6,178 bases of DNA, taken from the NCBI GenBank assembly GCA_945957305.1, contig CAMFLN010000227.1, positions 1-6,178 of the forward strand. The letters are read 5' to 3'. The translations under genes and the position numbers were made by a program. Source of the DNA: an uncultured Planctomycetaceae bacterium. GTDB taxonomy: Bacteria > Planctomycetota > Planctomycetia > Pirellulales > JACPPG01. Shown one piece after another: positions 1-5,585 of the stretch. The notes below the pieces were generated by a model, which saw only the letters and a list, made by a program, of their open reading frames with translations, had not been told where the DNA came from and searched no databases. Numbering within the stretch: position 1 is the stretch's first letter; every line of letters starts with the position of its first letter.

Positions 1-1067
1 GCGCTTCCCCGCCCCCGGCGCCGCACGGTTCGCAGCCCACTGTCACCGAGCGGATCATTGTCACGACCGCGCCCCCCGCGCGCGGACGCTTCTCGTCGCT
101 GGGCAGTATCCTGTGGTTCGTCTTTGTCGTGCTCCCCGGATTGTTGTTGGGATTGATGTTCCTGGCAGCCCTGTTCAACCTGTCGGGCACGATCGAAGGG
201 CGCGTCAAGGAGGAATACCACTCCCTTTCGAAAACCGCTACTGACAAGATCGCGATCATCAACGTCTCGGGCGCGATCATCGACGGAGAGGGTTTCGTCA
301 AGCAACAGATCGATCAGGTGCGCGACGACGCGAGCGTCAAAGCCGTGGTGCTGCGAGTCAACTCGCCCGGCGGCACAGTCACCGCCAGCGACTACTTGTA
401 TCATCATTTGCGGAAAATGATCGGCGAACGCAAGATCCCGATCGTCGTCAGCATGGGCGGAATCGCGGCCAGCGGCGGATACTACATTGCCATGGCCGTC
501 GGCGATGGCAAAGACGTCGTCTTCGCCGAGCCGACAACCTGGACCGGTTCGATCGGCGTAATCATTCCCCACTACAACGTCGCCGGCTTGATGAAAACGT
601 GGGAAGTCGAAGAGGACTCGATCAAGAGCGGGCCCTTGAAACGGATGGGAACTCCCACGCGCGCCATGACCGACGAAGAACGTGCCATTTTTCAACACCT
701 GGTCGACGACAGCTTCCATCGCTTCCAGGACATCGTGAAAGCGGGCAGGCCCGCGTTAGCCGCGAATCCGGATCAACTGGCTAAGGTCACTACCGGCCAG
801 GTATTCACAACCGGCGAAGCTATTTCGTCCGGGCTGGTCGACAAAGAAGGCTACATCGAGGAAGCCAGCGATCGCGCTATCGAACTTGCCGGCAAGCAAC
901 GCGACCACGTGCGCGTCGTGAAATACAAACCGCAAGGCGGGCTGTTGTCGCTTCCCTTTATGAGTGAAGCGCGCACGTCGCTGGACTTGCAGTCACTCGT
1001 CGAGTTGGCCTCGCCGCGTGCTTACTTCCTCTGCACCTGGCAATTGCCGCTGGCGGCGGGGCCGTGA
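1..1067 (+). CDS. sppA: Signal peptide peptidase SppA (S49 family), 5' end outside the window
   Basis: Membrane-anchored serine protease of family S49 that degrades leftover signal peptides. The frame is open from base 3 to the TGA at 1065-1067 (354 codons visible), with no stop before the left edge, so the true start lies upstream. A GTG at 129 falls inside the transmembrane helix and is an unlikely start. Numbering from the edge: a Pro-rich N-terminal stretch (1-30), a hydrophobic segment (about 33-58, SILWFVFVVLPGLLLGLMF), then the protease domain. Visible S49 hallmarks are RVNSPGG (about 118-124), the nucleophile motif GGIAASGGYY with Ser157 (codon 471-473), TGSIGVI, and IKSG with Lys208 (codon 624-626), the likely general base. 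Ser and Lys are 51 residues apart, close to the spacing in the short Bacillus-type SppA. The length also fits the single-domain 36-kDa form, not the double-length E. coli protein. It converges on the minus-strand operon with a 19-base gap. Family assignment is secure; the substrate role is family knowledge. Confidence 0.93.
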   Translation, partial: ASPPPAPHGSQPTVTERIIVTTAPPARGRFSSLGSILWFVFVVLPGLLLGLMFLAALFNLSGTIEGRVKEEYHSLSKTATDKIAIINVSGAIIDGEGFVKQQIDQVRDDASVKAVVLRVNSPGGTVTASDYLYHHLRKMIGERKIPIVVSMGGIAASGGYYIAMAVGDGKDVVFAEPTTWTGSIGVIIPHYNVAGLMKTWEVEEDSIKSGPLKRMGTPTRAMTDEERAIFQHLVDDSFHRFQDIVKAGRPALAANPDQLAKVTTGQVFTTGEAISSGLVDKEGYIEEASDRAIELAGKQRDHVRVVKYKPQGGLLSLPFMSEARTSLDLQSLVELASPRAYFLCTWQLPLAAGP

Positions 1068-1086
1068 TCGCTCGCGCCGTGGTTGG

Positions 1087-1998
1087 TCATTGTTTGACCT
1101 CGGCAGGTTGCGACGCAGGGGTATCACGTTTTGCTTTCGATCGGTCAAAGCGACCGCCTCCGCCCGAGCGTCCATCGCCACGATCGCGCGAGCCGTCGGG
1201 CGGTCCGCCATGGCGTTCGCGCCACAGGTGCAGCAATTCGCGCTGCATCTGATCCGGAGGAAGAGCGCGCAAATAAACCCGTTCGCTCTCGGCGAGCTCC
1301 TTCGTCAGGAAATCGCGCAGTTCCTTCTCCTTGGGGCGATGGTAACCGCTCCGTCCGCCTGGGCCGCCGCTGGGCATGCGTGCCTGGAAAACCCAAGAGC
1401 GGATGAGCCGGCGCTGTTCGTCCTCGCTGGTAGCTTCGTCCAAGGCTTTGCGGGCAGGCTCCGACAGTTGCGCGTGCAAGTCGGCCAGTTCCTCGGCCGT
1501 CACGCTGGGCGATTGATTGTTTCGTTGCGCCTCGAACCAGCGCCGCTGAAAATCATACTTGCCGATCCAATCGTCCATTACCTTCAGATCCGCCGGCCCC
1601 AGCCGAAACCGCTTCACCTGGGCCGCGCGCATTTCTTCGATGCGTTTCAAGCGGTCTTCGGCCGGCAGCGCAGCGAGGGTCAAACGCTGACTGGCCGGCA
1701 AGGCGCTTAGCCATTCGTGATAGCTGAGCATAACTTTGCGCAGTTCATCACGCTGCGGGTCGGCCTCGATTTCGGCATGTAACCGCCGTAACCGGTCCCG
1801 TTCGCTTTCATCCAGGCGGAGAAACCGCTGATAGTTCTGAGCCAGTAAATCACGATCTGGTGCATCCATGTGCGCCAGTCGTGCTCGTCGTTCCGCAGTC
1901 GACTCTTCGCCCTGCGTATCAAGCGCGCACAAAACGAGCGCGGCGGCAACCGTGGCCCCCAGCAGGGCGCGAGTGCGCGATGGCCAGCTAATTGCCAT
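1087..1998 (-). CDS. Exported charge-rich helical protein of unknown function, third gene of the sigma operon
   Basis: 303 residues, function unknown. I chose the ATG at 1998 because GGAGGT (2009-2004) lies 5 bases upstream and the N-terminus then becomes a signal peptide or anchor (basic start, hydrophobic residues about 11-25). The open frame runs further up to 2202, but that part is the shadow of the anti-sigma gene. The rest is very rich in Arg, Glu, Asp and Leu, predicted helical, with related blocks of about 30 residues at 59-90, 96-123 and 230-260. They share a pattern of L..L..S(E/Q)R..L..L followed by a charged stretch. A Gly/Pro-rich break (about 208-218) and a basic Gly/Asp-rich tail (about 264-303) look disordered. 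There are few cysteines and no catalytic motif. It overlaps the anti-sigma gene by 11 bases, so translation is probably coupled. I recall similar proteins beside ECF sigma/anti-sigma pairs in planctomycetes. A role as periplasmic sensor or modulator is inference; it also loosely resembles DUF3106-type and Spy/CpxP-type helical proteins. Confidence 0.8.
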   Translation of the reverse strand: MAISWPSRTRALLGATVAAALVLCALDTQGEESTAERRARLAHMDAPDRDLLAQNYQRFLRLDESERDRLRRLHAEIEADPQRDELRKVMLSYHEWLSALPASQRLTLAALPAEDRLKRIEEMRAAQVKRFRLGPADLKVMDDWIGKYDFQRRWFEAQRNNQSPSVTAEELADLHAQLSEPARKALDEATSEDEQRRLIRSWVFQARMPSGGPGGRSGYHRPKEKELRDFLTKELAESERVYLRALPPDQMQRELLHLWRERHGGPPDGSRDRGDGRSGGGGRFDRSKAKRDTPASQPAEVKQ

Positions 1999-2503
1999 GT
2001 TTGACCTCCGCCTGGGCGAAGCCTCGTTCACGGAGCAAGCGCAGGAATTCGATATCGCCCACTTCGCGATACTGCTCGAAGTTCTCGATGACCGGCAGGT
2101 CACGGAGCAGTCGTTCGTCCGCTCGCTGCTCCATAACCAAGACAGACAAGAAACCGGCGATCGCGGCACAAGCGACGACCGTGCCCGAGAGGAGCCAGGC
2201 ATTCCGCCGCCGCTGGGGAATCAGCTGTGCGGCCTGGGCCAGTTCTTGCTCTGCCCGCACGGCAATCATTTCGACCGTCGAACGGGTAAACGACTCGTCG
2301 ACTTGCGTGCGCGGCAGTTCGTCGAGCATCTCCCAGGTCTGCTCCAGCTTCCACACCTCTTCGCGAACGTGCGGGTCCGCGGCCAATGCCTCTTCGACAC
2401 GATGGGCATTCGGCGCGTCCAATTCTCCGTCCAAGTAGCCGACGAACTGTTCTTCCAGCTCGCCGCGTCGCTCGTGGGGGGATGGCTGACTCATAATCGT
2501 CAT
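1988..2503 (-). CDS. Single-pass membrane anti-sigma factor without zinc-binding motif
   Basis: 171 residues from the ATG at 2503; a second in-frame ATG at 2494 is almost as plausible, because GCGGA sits 9 bases before it. The N-terminal cytoplasmic domain (about 14-65) begins ELEEQFVGYLDGELD, the typical opening helix of anti-sigma domains that bind ECF sigma factors. The usual HxxxCxxC zinc ligands are replaced by EEALAADPHVREEV, so this belongs to the zinc-independent class. A transmembrane helix spans about 101-124 (NAWLLSGTVVACAAIAGFLS, then VLVM). A short outer tail of about 47 residues follows, containing DLPVIENFEQYREVGDIEFL, which I recall as common in planctomycete homologues. The start overlaps the sigma stop in an ATGA, and the 3' end overlaps the exported-protein gene by 11 bases. 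Position, topology and the N-terminal motif support the role of holding the neighbouring sigma factor at the membrane. The signal is unknown. Confidence 0.85.
   Translation of the reverse strand: MTIMSQPSPHERRGELEEQFVGYLDGELDAPNAHRVEEALAADPHVREEVWKLEQTWEMLDELPRTQVDESFTRSTVEMIAVRAEQELAQAAQLIPQRRRNAWLLSGTVVACAAIAGFLSVLVMEQRADERLLRDLPVIENFEQYREVGDIEFLRLLRERGFAQAEVKHGN
2004..2009 (-). promoter_or_regulatory. Strong Shine-Dalgarno GGAGGT that fixes the start of the exported protein
   Basis: Read on the minus strand, GGAGGT is followed by CAAAC and then ATG at 1998-1996. It lies inside the last codons of the anti-sigma gene. It is the best ribosome binding site in the operon and decides the start against the longer open frame. 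Confidence 0.8.
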
Positions 2504-3153
2504 TCCGCTGCGGGACGATGCCCGCGTTCAAGATACGGCTCCAGTACTTCCTTCAGGTTCAAGCGGGCGCGCGACAACAGGGACTTGATCGCCTCGGGCG
2601 ACATGTCCATCGTGGCGGCGATGTCGGCGTAGCTCATATCCTCGAATTTGCTGAGCAGGACCGCCATCCGCTGGCGGTCATTCAGCCCTTCGATGGCCAT
2701 GCGGACGACGTCGCGCATCTCGGCCTTGTCCAGTTGGCGCGCCGGCATGAGACCGCTGGCAGCCTGGGCCAACTGATCGAGCTGGTTTCCGCCCGAGCTG
2801 CTGCCGTCGCTGACCGAGAGGCTCACCTCGCGCCGCCGCGAGCGCGAACGACGAGCGTTGGCAGCCACGTTGTTGGCGATCGTGAACAACCAAGTCGAGA
2901 ACTTGGCCCCCGGCACGTAGCGTTTGCGCGAACGGTAGACCCGCAGGAACACCTCTTGGGCCAGATCCTCGGCCTGATCGCGGCTGCTGACCAAATGTTC
3001 GAGCACGGTAACCAACCGGTTTTGATAGCGCAGCATCAACTCCTCGAAAGCTGCCGCGTTATCGTCGCGCACTTCCAGCATCAACCGCACGTCCGGATCG
3101 CGCAGCTCGAAGCTCTCCGCCGCATTATCGCTCTGCGCCAACGGTAACCTCAT
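2500..3153 (-). CDS. ECF-family RNA polymerase sigma factor (sigma-70 group 4)
   Basis: 217 residues from the ATG at 3153. The frame continues up to a TTG at 3213, which would give 237 residues; neither start has a clear Shine-Dalgarno, so it is unresolved. Sigma region 2 covers about 22-105: AFEELMLRYQ (region 2.1), DQAEDLAQEVFLRVYR (2.2, core RNA polymerase binding) and FSTWLFTIANNVAANARR (2.3/2.4, promoter melting and -10 recognition). A Ser/Gly/Gln-rich linker of roughly 45 residues follows, then region 4 at about 153-205, with LNDRQRMAVLLSKFEDMSY and a helix-turn-helix (about 173-195) for -35 recognition. Regions 1.1 and 3 are absent, which defines the ECF type. The gene heads an operon with the anti-sigma factor and the exported protein. 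It is separated from the upstream rlmN stop by 200 bases, so it probably has its own promoter. I did not find a convincing ECF-type promoter there, so autoregulation is only a family expectation. Confidence 0.92.
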   Translation of the reverse strand: MRLPLAQSDNAAESFELRDPDVRLMLEVRDDNAAAFEELMLRYQNRLVTVLEHLVSSRDQAEDLAQEVFLRVYRSRKRYVPGAKFSTWLFTIANNVAANARRSRSRRREVSLSVSDGSSSGGNQLDQLAQAASGLMPARQLDKAEMRDVVRMAIEGLNDRQRMAVLLSKFEDMSYADIAATMDMSPEAIKSLLSRARLNLKEVLEPYLERGHRPAAE

Positions 3154-3286
3154 GTGTCGTTGAGCGAGGCCGGTTTCTTGACACTCTTCCGATTCCGCAG
3201 CCGACGCGTGCAAGAACGCCTAATAAAGTCAGCATACGCTCGTTCGCCTGCGTCCGCACGAGGCGGCCCCTGGATCCTATCCGATT

Positions 3287-3311
3287 AAACACCGGTCGCC
3301 GCCGGTTGTTT
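3287..3311 (-). terminator. Hairpin downstream of rlmN, possible terminator
   Basis: AAACACCGG (3287-3295) pairs with CCGGTTGTTT (3302-3311) if one T is bulged, around the 6-base loop TCGCCG. It begins about 42 bases after the rlmN stop. On the minus strand the 3' arm ends in GTTTAAT, so there is only a short T run, partly inside the stem. It could end rlmN transcription before the sigma operon. It could also be a regulatory structure in the sigma leader. Confidence 0.35.
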
Positions 3312-3353
3312 CTAGCGTGGCCGACCAGAGAGTCGTCCTGGCCGCCGCGGCAG

Positions 3354-4406
3354 CTATTCGGCCGGTGCGACAGGGACCGCGAGCGATTGCGAGCGGCGCA
3401 GCTGCCCACAGGCCGCATCGATATGGTCCCCCTTGCGCGTGCGGACCTGGACGTTAATGCCCCCTTGTTCGAGGATGCGCAAAAATCGCTCTTGCGCCTT
3501 GGCTGTCGGGGTTTGATAGGGCAGGCCGGCCACCGGGTTGTAGGGAATGACATTCAGCAGGGCCATGCGGCGGCGCAGCAGCGCCACCAGCCGCTCGGCA
3601 TGCGCCGGCTGATCGTTCAAGCCCCCTAATAAAACGTATTCGAAGGTCAACCGGCGGCGATTCGAATCAAAAAACCGATCGGCCGCGGACAGCACCGTAT
3701 CCAGCGGGATGTTGCGGCTCACAGGCACCAGTTCGCGGCGCAGCTCGTCATCTGGTGCGTGCAGGCTCACGGCCAGATGGTACTGACAGTTTTCCGCCGT
3801 CAGCCGATCCATCGCCGGCGGCAAGCCCACGGTCGAGACAGTGATCTTTCGCGCGCCAATCCCCAGGCCAGCCGGACTGGTTGCCTCGCGCAGGGCGGGC
3901 AGCAGCGCCGGCAGATTCGCCAGTGGTTCGCCCATGCCCATCACGACGATATTGCTCAAGCGTTCGTCCGCGGGGAGCAAGCGTTGCAGGTGGAGCATTT
4001 GTTCAATGATCTCCCCCTGCGACAGGTTGCGCACGACGCCGTCGAGCCCGCTGGCGCAAAACACGCAGCCCATCGCACAGCCGACCTGTGTGCTGATGCA
4101 AATGGTGCGACGAGCGTGCTCGCGAATCAGGACACACTCGATGCGTTGATCATCGTGCAAAGCCAGCAGCAGCTTCTCGGTCCCATCGGCCGCCTTGCGG
4201 TGCAAAGCAATGCGCGAGGTCGCGACGACGAACTCCTCGGCCAGCGCCCGGCGCAGGCCCTGCGGCAAGTTGGTCATCTCTTCGAACGACGACGCCCGCT
4301 TGCTGAACAGCCATTCGCGAATCTGCGCAGCGCGATACGCCGGCTGACCCTGCTCGGTCAGCCAGTGGCGCAGGTCGTCGATCGACAGTTCCAGAATCGG
4401 CCGCAT
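3354..4406 (-). CDS. rlmN: RlmN, dual-specificity 23S rRNA A2503 / tRNA C2-methyltransferase
   Basis: Cytoplasmic radical-SAM enzyme that methylates C2 of adenosine 2503 in 23S rRNA; the E. coli enzyme also methylates A37 of some tRNAs. 350 residues from the ATG at 4406. The frame stays open to 4574, but that would place the start upstream of the TATAAT box at 4457-4452 and add 56 residues unlike the family. A TTG at 4412 with GCGGA 7 bases upstream is a possible alternative. Visible features: N-terminal accessory domain (about 1-95); the [4Fe-4S] motif CAMGCVFC with Cys110, Cys114 and Cys117; Cys103 in TICISTQVGC, matching E. coli Cys118; the SAM-binding GMGEP (about 157-161); SLHAPDDELR; IPYNPV; and GDHIDAACGQL with Cys333, matching the methyl-carrying Cys355 of E. 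coli. All catalytic residues are present and the length is normal. It diverges from the membrane-protein gene at 4593. The identification is very secure; the tRNA activity is not shown by sequence alone. Confidence 0.97.
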   Translation of the reverse strand: MRPILELSIDDLRHWLTEQGQPAYRAAQIREWLFSKRASSFEEMTNLPQGLRRALAEEFVVATSRIALHRKAADGTEKLLLALHDDQRIECVLIREHARRTICISTQVGCAMGCVFCASGLDGVVRNLSQGEIIEQMLHLQRLLPADERLSNIVVMGMGEPLANLPALLPALREATSPAGLGIGARKITVSTVGLPPAMDRLTAENCQYHLAVSLHAPDDELRRELVPVSRNIPLDTVLSAADRFFDSNRRRLTFEYVLLGGLNDQPAHAERLVALLRRRMALLNVIPYNPVAGLPYQTPTAKAQERFLRILEQGGINVQVRTRKGDHIDAACGQLRRSQSLAVPVAPAE

Positions 4407-4451
4407 AGGCAAGCAATATTCCGCGTTACGCAGCGAATGAGCGAATACTGG

Positions 4452-4457
4452 ATTATA
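4452..4457 (-). promoter_or_regulatory. Probable rlmN promoter, -10 box TATAAT
   Basis: Read on the minus strand the sequence is CCTTGTATAATCC, a perfect sigma-70 -10 hexamer. No good -35 hexamer sits 16-18 bases upstream. Transcription would begin near 4445 and leave a leader of about 39 bases before the ATG at 4406, which supports that start. Confidence 0.55.
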
Positions 4458-4527
4458 CAAGGCGATACGCCCCAAGCGGCAGGGGCCAAGACGCTGGCTC
4501 GGCGCAGAAGATGCCGGCGGTTTCCAA

Positions 4528-4557
4528 TTGACACGATTGTTCGGACAGGGCGAGAAT
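4528..4557 (+). promoter_or_regulatory. Probable sigma-70 promoter for the membrane-protein gene
   Basis: A perfect TTGACA (4528-4533) is followed after 18 bases by GAGAAT (4552-4557), which matches four of six consensus -10 positions. Transcription would start near 4564, giving a leader of about 29 bases that carries the AGGAGAG ribosome binding site. It is divergent from the rlmN promoter in the same 186-base gap. Confidence 0.5.
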
Positions 4558-4577
4558 GCCGTCCTGCAAGTCACGCC

Positions 4578-4584
4578 AGGAGAG
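4578..4584 (+). promoter_or_regulatory. Shine-Dalgarno AGGAGAG before the membrane-protein gene
   Basis: AGGAGAG lies 8 bases upstream of ATG 4593. The reading frame is open far upstream, through the antisense of rlmN, so this site decides the start. Confidence 0.75.
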
Positions 4585-4592
4585 AAGCGAAG

Positions 4593-5255
4593 ATGAATGA
4601 CGCCGAGCGTTTTCAGGCCGAGGTTCCCGCCTCGCCGGGGATGGGGACAGGCACCAAGATCCTGCTCGGCTGCAGCATCGGCTGCGGCGCCATGATGTTG
4701 TTGTGCTGCGGCGGCCTATTCGCGACAAGCTATCTCGGCGCACGGTGGCTGCAACGATCGGTGATTCGCGAACCGGCGGAGATACAAGCCATCGCGGCCG
4801 ACGTCGCCGCGATCGACGTTCCGGATCACTTGCAGCCCAAGGCCGGCGTCAACATGCATGTACCGATCATTGATCGGACCTTCATCAAGGCCGTGGTTTA
4901 CACCGACGAAGAACAAAAACAAATCGTTGCTATCGGCGAATTCGCCGAAAGCCTGTCAGCGGTCGACGAAAAAACACTCCGCGACGAAATCGACCGGGCC
5001 CTGGAGAAGCAAGAGACCCGGAAGGATGGTGACGACGAATTCCGCATTACCGAAACGCACTCGGTCGAACTTGAAATTCGCGGTCAGCCGGCGAAATTCC
5101 GCATCGAAGAGGGAACCGACTCGCACGACAAGAAATTGGTCCGCGCCTTTGGCGAGTTTCCCGGACATCACGGCCTGGGACTGGTTTTTCTGCAACTCGA
5201 CGGCGAGACCCATAGCGTCGAAAACGTTGAGCAGATCCTGCGCTCGATCCGCTAG
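4593..5255 (+). CDS. Single-pass membrane protein of unknown function
   Basis: 220 residues; I do not recognise a named family. The start is set by AGGAGAG 8 bases upstream. A short N-terminal part (1-21) with GMGTGTK precedes one hydrophobic helix (about 23-48) that is unusually rich in cysteine: Cys27, Cys31, Cys38 and Cys39 lie within it, in ILLGCSIGCGAMMLLCCGG. No Cys is seen after the helix. The remaining 170 residues are soluble, acidic and mixed alpha/beta in appearance, with alternating strand-like stretches (FIKAVVYTDEEQKQIVAIGE, HSVELEIRGQPAKFRIEEG) and a charged helix (about 134-151). The segment ends in a beta-like GLGLVFLQLDGE and VENVEQILRSIR. The hydrophobic helix could be an uncleaved signal anchor with the large domain outside the cytoplasm. 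Small proteins of this layout are frequent in planctomycetes by recall. The divergent placement next to rlmN does not suggest a shared function. Confidence 0.8.
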   Translation: MNDAERFQAEVPASPGMGTGTKILLGCSIGCGAMMLLCCGGLFATSYLGARWLQRSVIREPAEIQAIAADVAAIDVPDHLQPKAGVNMHVPIIDRTFIKAVVYTDEEQKQIVAIGEFAESLSAVDEKTLRDEIDRALEKQETRKDGDDEFRITETHSVELEIRGQPAKFRIEEGTDSHDKKLVRAFGEFPGHHGLGLVFLQLDGETHSVENVEQILRSIR

Positions 5256-5270
5256 AGCCGGTTTCAAAAC

Positions 5271-5363
5271 CCCCTCGTCGATACGGACGGGGTGCCACTG
5301 CTAGCTCGCCTAGCAAGTGTTTTGTCGACGCACGCACGGCTGGACCAGCCAGCCGCGGCACCC
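5271..5363. repeat. Multi-hairpin palindromic element, candidate dispersed planctomycete repeat
   Basis: Three stem-loops follow one another. First, CCC-t-CGTC (5272-5279) pairs with GACGGGG (5286-5292). Second, CACTGCTAG (5296-5304) pairs with CTAGCAAGTG (5310-5319), with one bulged A. Third, CGGCTGG (5337-5343) pairs perfectly with CCAGCCG (5349-5355). An outer inverted repeat GGGTGCC (5290-5296) and GGCACCC (5357-5363) brackets hairpins two and three. From memory, intergenic elements starting GGGTGCCACTGCT and ending in GGCACCC recur in Pirellulales genomes. Only one copy is in this window, so its repeat nature is unproven here. Confidence 0.6.
5296..5323 (+). terminator. Putative intrinsic terminator of the membrane-protein gene
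   Basis: A 9-bp stem (CACTGCTAG with CTAGCAAGTG, one bulged A) around the loop CTCGC is followed at once by TTTT (5320-5323). It begins 41 bases after the TAG of the membrane-protein gene. The T tract is short. The structure is also the central part of the palindromic element, so termination may be a side effect of that element. Confidence 0.5.
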
Positions 5364-5570
5364 AAGATCAGTTTGCAACCACTCCTGGCACATTTCGCCA
5401 AAATGGCTCCTGCGGAGCACATGCTAAACGGTCCTGGCTTCGTGCCGGCGCACTTACTTGTCGGCTGCCCGCTTTCCCCAGTCGCTTGCAATTCTGCTGA
5501 TAACTCGTAGGATCGGCCCCGGTCAATGGGCCGTGCATCCGCAGTGGAGGCGGCGCGGTTTGCGGTCAAG

Positions 5571-5577
5571 AAAGGGA
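5571..5577 (+). promoter_or_regulatory. Shine-Dalgarno AAAGGGA before the methyltransferase
   Basis: It lies 8 bases upstream of ATG 5586. It favours that start over the in-frame ATG at 5526, which has no comparable site. Confidence 0.6.
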
Positions 5578-5585
5578 TTGCGATC

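Larger units (their letters stand above)
5256..5585. other. 330-base gene-free interval
   Basis: I see no credible gene here; the short open frames lack ribosome binding sites and family features. The first third (5271-5363) holds three hairpins, listed separately. A small perfect hairpin GCTCC-tgc-GGAGC lies at 5406-5418. From 5419 to 5570 I see no convincing promoter; GATAAC at 5499-5504 resembles a -10 box but has no -35 partner. AAAGGGA at 5571-5577 is the ribosome binding site of the next gene. Confidence 0.6.

Noticed and set aside
964..1710. 248-codon open frame on the plus strand opposite the exported-protein gene
   Set aside because: It is a GC-rich shadow of a gene with a strong Shine-Dalgarno and signal peptide. 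Its translation is low-complexity Arg/Ala-rich sequence without a recognisable domain.
1999..2202. 68-residue N-terminal extension of the exported protein
   Set aside because: It lies wholly within the anti-sigma gene in another frame, is Ser/Arg-rich, and would bury the signal peptide.
1868..2632. 254-codon open frame on the plus strand opposite the anti-sigma and sigma genes
   Set aside because: It spans the boundary of two well-supported minus-strand genes and shows no domain or ribosome binding site.
3214..3245. GAACG...CGTTC inverted repeat upstream of the sigma TTG, as an operator
   Set aside because: Arms of five bases separated by about 22 bases are expected by chance at this base composition.
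4407..4574. 56-residue N-terminal extension of RlmN
   Set aside because: It would begin upstream of the TATAAT box, is unlike the family N-terminus, and the protein has normal length from 4406.
3759..4592. Possible N-terminal extension of the membrane protein through the antisense of rlmN
   Set aside because: The frame happens to stay open, but the translation is rlmN antisense. AGGAGAG and a promoter sit just before ATG 4593.
5472..5504. Promoter for the methyltransferase using GATAAC as -10
   Set aside because: No -35-like hexamer at 16-18 bases; the nearest candidate is about 21 bases away.
5292..5510. 72-codon open frame in the gap before the methyltransferase
   Set aside because: It runs through the hairpin element, has no ribosome binding site, and has no recognisable protein feature.
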